Source: Brienomyrus brachyistius (taxonomy: Eukaryota > Chordata > Actinopteri > Osteoglossiformes > Mormyridae). Taken from it: a DNA stretch of 64,000 nucleotides. Positions 59,101 through 64,000 of the stretch are shown here, piece by piece (position 1 is the stretch's first letter; the number at the start of each line of letters is the position of its first letter). The position numbers and the translations under genes were made by a program. The notes under the pieces are model-generated. The model was not told the DNA's origin, searched no databases, and saw only the letters and a program-made list of their open reading frames with translations. Location: positions 8,010,324 to 8,074,323 of the forward strand of contig NC_064537.1 of NCBI RefSeq assembly GCF_023856365.1, given 5' to 3'.

Positions 59101-62100
59101 TTTAGGTTATTTGAGGCGGTGGTGGTGTTGTGGCGCAGTTGGATCTTTCTGTCCTGCAGCGAGGGGCACGGCGAGCCCCAGCAGAGGTGGGGGGGGGTGC
59201 CAAGGACACCCGCTTCAGCGCTCAGCCAAAGAGGAAGTTTAGCTGGTTAATAATAACAAAAGTAGCGTATGATGTTATGTCTTATTCCAGTCGAGCAAGT
59301 TCTCCATTCTCCTTCAGCTCACCATTTATCTTCATCTCCGCAGCTCTGAAGAGTCCTGCTGCCTTCCACGAGCAGCGGAAGAGTCTGGAACGAGCGCGGG
59401 TAAGGCCGCCAGCTCGGGACGGGCCGCTCGGCATCGAGTCACTTCTCCAGCTGCCTTGTCCCCTCATGCCCCCTCCCTTGTCTCTGCCCCACCTAGACTG
59501 AAGACTATCTGAAGCGGAAGATCCGCAGCCGCCCCGAGAGGTCTGAGTTGGTGCGCATGCACATCCTGGAGGGTGAGGGATCTGGCGACCCGTTTTCTGT
59601 CTCTGAGTGCTCGGAATGTCCTGGGCCCACTCCGTACCGTAGGTCCTCTGTGACGCCTGCCTTGTGTCGCGTAGAGACGTCGGCGGAGCCTTCCCTGCAG
59701 GCCAAGCAGTTGCGACTGAAGAGGGCCCGCCTGGCCGACGACCTCAACGACAAGATCTCCCACCGGCCAGGTCCCATGGAGCTCATCCACAAGAACATCT
59801 TGCCCGTGTACTCCACCATCAAGAACACCCTCTTAGGTACAGCCCTGTACTGCTTCTGAGTGCCGCTGCCTGTCTTTGCCGTTGCATAAATTTGGAAGAG
59901 GCCAGAGGGACGCTTGGAGTAGCCAGGGTGATGCTCTAGGACAGTGATTCCCAACCGGGGGTACGCGTACCCCTAGTGGTACGCGAGCACATTACAGGGG
60001 GTACGTGGAAAAATTTTTTATATTTAATTTCCCTGATGATGGGTAAATATTATCAGCCATTCCATTAGCTGTGCCCTGGTATAGAAAGAAAATCTATCTG
60101 GGATGTGTTGCTTAATGAATTAAATGTTCAAGTTATGGAGATTTAATAAAATGTTTTAAATTTGATAATCAGTTGTACGTTCTACTTTTATTGAATCATC
60201 AACACATTTGACAAAGGGGGTACTTGTGGTATGAGAAAATCTCTCAGGGGGTACACAATTCAAAAAAGGTTGGGAAACACTGCTCTAGGACATGGGGGCA
60301 GAGTTCAGTGATGTGGCTGTTAGGGCAGTGGGGGGGGCAGGGTGTTTGAAGGTGAGCACAGTCGGTGAAAGGAGAGCGAAGTGTGTCGGAGTACAGCATT
60401 AGCATGTTGGATGGTATGTAGGATAACGGGCTGATCCGTTTGTCGTTTTGCGTCCGTCTCCTGTCTATTCCTATGTAACCAGTCACGATGACTCAATACC
60501 CTAATGCCCCTTTCATTCATCTGACCCATTCCTCCAGTCGAGACGGACTGCCTGAAGGGGACGGCAGAGAGCTCTTCACTGGATGAGGATAGCAGCGATG
60601 CCCTATCCCCGGATCACCCTGCCAGCCAGGACTCTCCCCCAGACACGAGCAGGCCCAGCCGCAGTGGCTCCTCCCCCACACAGGTGCGGGCCCCGTCCGT
60701 GCTAATCGCTTAGCCAGCTCTCTGTACCCTCTATTTAGAGGACTTCTTACACCCTGCGGAGTAATTTCATACGTTGCTTCCATGACGCTACTTGCCCTTA
60801 AGTCGCTCATTATTATTCTATTAGGCGCTGCCCCTCACTCCTCTCCCCGCCTCTGAGCCAATCCACACACAGAGGCTGACCAATGGTGTGGCACCAGTGT
60901 CCTCCCGCTCTGCCTCTGGGTTGATTAAGGTGAGTGGTGCCCTATGCCCTATGCTGCGTCGAGTGGGTTTTAAACCGTGTCCAATGTCCCATACCGGCGC
61001 CTCTCCTCCACCAGCAGTCCCAGTCCAAGTCCAGCTCAGACCGGCCCTCGCAGCGCTCCAAGAAGCCCAAGGAGAGCAAGCCCAAGGTGAAGAAACTCAA
61101 GTACCACCAGTACATCCCCCCCGACCAGAAGGCGGAGCGTGAGCCGCCGCCCCAGTTGGACGATTCCTACGCCAAGCTGCTGCAGCAACAGCAGCTCTTC
61201 CTGCAGCTGCAGATCCTCAACCATCAGCACCAACATCACTATAACTACCACACCATCTTGCCTGCTCCACCCAAGTGAGTCTGTGCATGTGTGTGACGCT
61301 GCCACACCAAGAGTCAGTAAGAGCATTGTCATGTGCTGCTAATCCATAAAACGTCTGCTTCGCCTACTTTATTGATTTCCTCTAAACCAGCCAGGAACTG
61401 AGAGCACCCAATAATTCCACCCACAGCGATGTCCGAAATCTCATTTCCCCAATTCTAACCATGCCACCCACCCATCCACCCACACCGTCTCATCGATCGT
61501 TAATTATTCGCCATATATTCCTCTCTCAACCTCTACAGACCCTCAGGCGATCAACCGTCCGCTTCCTCCAACGCCCAATCCCAGCCTCGTCCCGTGCCCG
61601 GCTCGACTTCCCCATCCTCCAGTCAGAATGGGCCGAGTCGCCAGAGCCAGCCCCCCGTTGGGGGTGCCAAACCCGGAGCTCTGCCTCCTAACCTGGATGA
61701 TTTGAAGGTGGGCCAGATCGCCTTGGAAGTATCCTCAGTGGCCAGTAAGATAGGTACCCCCGGTACATCAGCATTAACAGCCAATTATGTGGCTGTTAAT
61801 GAAAACACAGAGAATGTAGACAGGGTTGGGGAATTCAGGTACTGTGCGGCTTAGTATGTCAAACAGTCACCCTGTGGGGAATCTCCCACTACGGCATCTA
61901 TAGGTTACAGAGCATGGTGTGATAAAAAAAATCCCATCAGCGGTAGCTCTGAGGCCGAAAATACTTTATTGATTAGTAAGGTCAGAGGTGACTTGACAAA
62001 GCAAAGAGAGTGCAAAAGTATCTCCGTACAAAGGTGGTGTGTGGAAAGGCTTCTCTGAATGCATAACTCATCGATTTATAAAGCAAGGAAGTTGCACCTG

Positions 62101-63977
62101 GTGCTGTATAGGGGCATCTTATCAAGTGGCCACTCATTGTGTTGTGGGAGATTGGGAGACTGTGTGCTTTTGTCACCAGGTGAACGGTTGCTGCATTCTG
62201 TCGCCCCCTTCAGGTCGCAGAGCTGAAGCACGAGCTCAAGCTGCGGAGCCTGCCAGTGTCGGGAACCAAGAGCGACCTCATCGAGAGGCTGAGGAACCAC
62301 CACGAGCTCAGCCAATGGGGAGCTGGAGGGGGCGGGGGTACAAAAACCAGCTTGCCCACTGGCTCTTGCCCCGGCTTAGGAATCCACCAATCGGGAGAAG
62401 TGGGCACGGGGACCTTACCTTTGACAACCAGTCGGAGCAGCCTGCCTCCCACGATATTGTTTGGCAGCACGAGCTCGTCCCCGCCCATGTCGCCCGCCGC
62501 CTCCGAGCGCTCCGTGGCCGGCATGAGCCCCGACGAGGCCAGCTGCAGCGGTGACGTGTTCGGGGAGTCGGTAAGTCCCGGGCCGGCAGCGCATTTTCAC
62601 ACTTAAGGTTTCCACCAGTGTGCAGCTTCCTCATGTAGTCGCATGACTTCCCTACAGATTAGAGAGCTCAGTGAATTTTTTTGCATATTTTGTTAACATA
62701 ATTGTGTTTCTGATAGCTCTCCCCCATGCTTGACTACTTCCTTGAGAACCTCATGATTTTTCACGGCCTCTTTACGACTGTCATAAACGCTTAGCTTCTG
62801 ATTTATGAGACGACTTACAAGGGAAAGGATGATTGCTGTGGCAGTCGTATCCAAAGCCATTTTCCCTGCTCACAGAGTTGTACTTCGTTTAATGTAATTA
62901 TCTTTAACCTATTTTTTTTTCTCCTCTTTCCTGCATGTTCACCTGAATTAATTTGGTTTAAAATGGCAAGACATCTCTTGAGATTTAAACATGACACTTT
63001 TCTTCTTTCCTTCATAAAGTAGTCCACCAAACGCTATAGATCTCTGCTGCCCCCACTGTTTACGACCGGTACTACATTGACACGTGACTCCAGATGGTGA
63101 GTCCTTACTGACTGCCGCTTTGTGGCATTTCTGCTAACTGCTAACAGGTGAGCGCCCCCCTGACGCAGCTCAGCCTGCACGCCTCCCCCCAGCACCCCGC
63201 CTCCATCAAAGAGGAGCACTCCGGGGTGGGGGCCTGCCGCTTCTCCCGGCAAGCTGGCACGGCCCCCCCGCGGGAGTCCCTGGACAAGGACCAGATGCTG
63301 CAGGAGAAGGACAAGCAGATCGAGGAGCTGACACGCATGCTGCAGCAGAAGCAACGGCTGGTGGAGTCGCTGCGCTCGCAGCTGGAGCAGGGCAAGAGGG
63401 GAGGGCAGGCGCCAGGGGACGTCAAGGAGGAGCCCTCTGAGGAGGTCAGGGAGGAGGAGGGCGCGGAGACCAAGCTACCTGAGGGTCCCTCCTTGCAGCT
63501 GGACCAGGGCCTGCATGTACCCCAGCAATCAGCTGAGGAGCAGCAGCCATCAAAGGCTGGATTACAGCAGGTCAGTGTCAGCTATCCCAGGATGCGTCGG
63601 TGGCCACACCTGGAATGTTCCGTCACACAGTGGTGCTCAAAGCGTTTCACTCCAGTTGTTCCAGTAAAAATCAAGCTGTGAAATTGGGTGTAAATCTGTA
63701 TGTTAAAGATGAATGTTGTGCAGTATTTGTGAAATATTGCCGGCAACATTTTTTTTAGCATTAAAGATTCTTAAAGATCTTCCTTCCCCCCATTTCTCAG
63801 GTACTCGTAAGTCAACAAGCTACCAGTTCAACCCTCACCTCCTCTTTCCCGTTGGACCTTCTTAAGTTGAACCCGCCCCCAACCCTGCTGACTGACGGCA
63901 ACGGCAACCACTACCTGATTGCAGTGACCAGTCGCAGCGCCCCACATGGCAAAGGGGCTGGGCGAATCACGCTGCAG
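45134..63977 (+). CDS. mrtfa: Myocardin-related transcription factor A (MKL1), 3' end outside window
   Basis: MRTFA binds G-actin through RPEL motifs, enters the nucleus when actin polymerises, and coactivates SRF target genes. Exons by phase: 45134-45334, 56804-56869, 59344-59399, 59497-59572, 59675-59836, 60538-60683, 60825-60929, 61015-61274, 61539-61707, 62214-62570, 63148-63570 and 63801-63977; the gene then continues past a GTAGGA donor at 63978. Order of parts: N-terminal block SPQSEAVANELQELSLQP, RPEL1-3, basic SRF-binding region KVKKLKYHQYIPPDQK, Q-rich helix, SAP domain, leucine zipper, then the start of the activation region. The N-terminal block and chromosome-22-type neighbours favour MRTFA over MRTFB and myocardin. 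Total 12 exons seen; the C-terminal transactivation domain is missing because the window ends. Confidence 0.95.
45335..45570 (+). repeat. Long C/T-only tract at the start of an MRTFA intron
   Basis: About 220 bp consists almost only of pyrimidines on the + strand (repeated CTCTGTCCCC-like units). It starts immediately after the exon donor at 45335. Tracts of this length and strand bias can adopt triplex structures and cause assembly length errors. Confidence 0.75.
45985..46175 (+). mobile_element. tRNA-derived SINE copy in MRTFA intron
   Basis: It begins with an A-box-like segment (gcgtgtggttcagagagttagga) and 'cctgtgatcagaaggtcattggttcaaattcc', followed by 'caaacaaggcctctaacccc'. It is one of the more complete copies in the window, ending in AATAAAGAAA. 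Confidence 0.55.
47780..47816 (+). CDS. mrtfa: Candidate alternative first coding exon of MRTFA (short isoform)
   Basis: ATG at 47780 opens MEERLTPMAIHS plus one G before a GTATGG donor at 47817. The left-over base joins the exon at 56804 (TG CTC CAG...) to give V-L-Q-L-K-L, exactly as the exon ending at 45334 does. Mammalian MRTFA has a short isoform whose unique first exon ends in AVQS just before VLQLKLQ; AIHS here is at the same place. The ATG has C at -3 and G at +4, a moderate context. It would start RPEL-containing MRTFA without the long N-terminal block. Confidence 0.65.
48000..56800. other. Large MRTFA intron, repeat content
   Basis: No exon is supported between the alternative first exon and 56804. 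The interval contains GGAT repeats near 48000 and 48465, (TG)n at 53102-53137, a G-rich stretch at 52540-52558, SINE fragments near 50640-50790 and 52660-52740, a poly-C run at 56519-56537, and AT-rich DNA at 50800-52000 and 53700-54200. Several open frames of 60-110 codons have no family character. Confidence 0.55.
50640..50790 (+). mobile_element. SINE fragment (3' body) in MRTFA intron
   Basis: The block 'gggcccctgaacggggtccttaaccccatttgctccgggg' matches the conserved body of the other copies. The tRNA-like part is eroded. Confidence 0.45.
56804..59836 (+). CDS. mrtfa: MRTFA RPEL-domain exons
   Basis: Four exons (56804-56869, 59344-59399, 59497-59572, 59675-59836) encode three consecutive RPEL motifs. 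RPEL1 is LQLKLQQRRTREELVNQGIM plus PPLKSPAAFHEQ. RPEL2 is RKIRSRPERSELVRMHIL. RPEL3 is LNDKISHRPGPMELIHKNIL. Between RPEL2 and RPEL3 lies QLRLKRARLADD, part of the basic import signal. RPEL3 has IHKNIL where human has VEKNIL, a change at the actin-facing end. The introns between the last three exons are short (about 97 and 102 bp). Confidence 0.95.
59942..60282. mobile_element. hAT-type non-autonomous element with perfect 8-bp target duplication
   Basis: The left end CAGTGATTCCCAACCGGGGG and the right end GGTTGGGAAACACTG are inverted copies. Inside are GGGGGTACGCGTACCCC and a 'cagggggtac' block near the right end. The 8 bp before it (59934-59941) and after it (60283-60290) are both CTCTAGGA, exactly the hAT target-site length. 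It encodes nothing and lies inside an MRTFA intron between the RPEL3 exon and 60538. Confidence 0.85.
60538..61707 (+). CDS. mrtfa: MRTFA acidic, basic and Q-rich exons
   Basis: Exons 60538-60683, 60825-60929, 61015-61274 and 61539-61707. They encode the acidic block LDEDSSDALSPDHPASQDS, a Pro/Ser linker with LTNGVAPVSS, the SRF-contact basic region KKPKESKPKVKKLKYHQYIP, a Gln-rich helix LLQQQQLFLQLQILNHQHQH, and a Ser/Pro linker ending PGALPPNLDDLK that runs into the SAP domain. Phases 0/0/2/0 join without frame breaks. Confidence 0.93.
62214..62570 (+). CDS. mrtfa: MRTFA SAP-domain exon
   Basis: It opens with VAELKHELKLRSLPVSGTKS and DLIERLRNHHELS, completing the SAP domain begun in the previous exon (LDDLK). 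SAP domains bind DNA or affect promoter choice. The downstream part is a variable Gly/Thr/Ser-rich linker ending PPMSPAASERSVAGMSPDEA and GDVFGES, which keeps the conserved MSPxxSERS pattern. Confidence 0.93.
63148..63570 (+). CDS. mrtfa: MRTFA leucine-zipper exon
   Basis: It encodes VSAPLTQLSLHASPQ, then the coiled coil DKDQMLQEKDKQIEELTRML and QQKQRLVESLRSQLEQ (heptad-spaced Leu/Ile), which mediates MRTF homo- and heterodimers. A Glu-rich segment (VKEEPSEEVREEEGAE) follows. It continues in phase 0 to exon 63801-63977 (PPTLLTDGNGNHYLIAVTSR), the beginning of the region before the activation domain. Confidence 0.93.
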
Positions 63978-64000
63978 GTAGGAGGGCTCAGTGTCAGGTT

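Overview
The window is vertebrate genomic DNA, most likely from a ray-finned (teleost-type) fish. Genes are split into many small exons with GT-AG introns. The gaps hold (GATA)n, (TG)n and (TTA)n microsatellites, hAT-type miniature elements and tRNA-derived SINE fragments of the kind common in fish. The protein products match vertebrate families closely. No bacterial, phage or viral gene was seen. Species cannot be named from the sequence.

Layout, all genes on the + strand, head to tail: (1) 1513-4635, a complete five-exon CBX6 Polycomb chromobox gene with a CpG-rich promoter and a 3'UTR to about 6.0 kb. (2) 11235-17302, a complete five-exon neuronal pentraxin receptor (NPTXR) that appears to start at a CTG in a perfect GCCACC context. 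(3) 23720-26039, a complete three-exon DNAL4 (dynein axonemal light chain 4). (4) 36026-37983, a two-coding-exon Myb/SANT-like (trihelix-type) DNA-binding protein that I cannot name. (5) From about 41.3 kb to beyond the right edge, MRTFA (MKL1, myocardin-related transcription factor A), the actin-sensing coactivator of SRF. Its RPEL, basic, Q-rich, SAP and leucine-zipper exons are present, but the C-terminal activation domain lies outside the window. A separate phase-matched first exon at 47780-47816 would give a shorter MRTFA N-terminus.

CBX6-NPTXR-DNAL4 in one direction is the same order and relative orientation as on human 22q13.1. The next human neighbour, SUN2, is absent here. MRTFA, which in human lies on the far side of CBX6, follows instead after the Myb/SANT-like gene, so this is a rearranged neighbourhood. 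The genes do not form one pathway: a chromatin repressor, a synaptic membrane protein, a ciliary motor subunit and two nuclear regulators.

The most notable non-genic structures are: triplication of the DNAL4 terminal codons plus stop into its 3'UTR together with a TG repeat; a 95-bp higher-order minisatellite built from about 32-bp monomers just behind the Myb/SANT-like gene; a 51-bp direct repeat on both sides of that gene; two hAT miniature elements with 8-bp target duplications; a foldback element; and a divergent pair of CTCF-like motifs between CBX6 and NPTXR. I found no clearly new multi-gene system. Exon boundaries were read by eye from splice consensus, reading phase and family resemblance.
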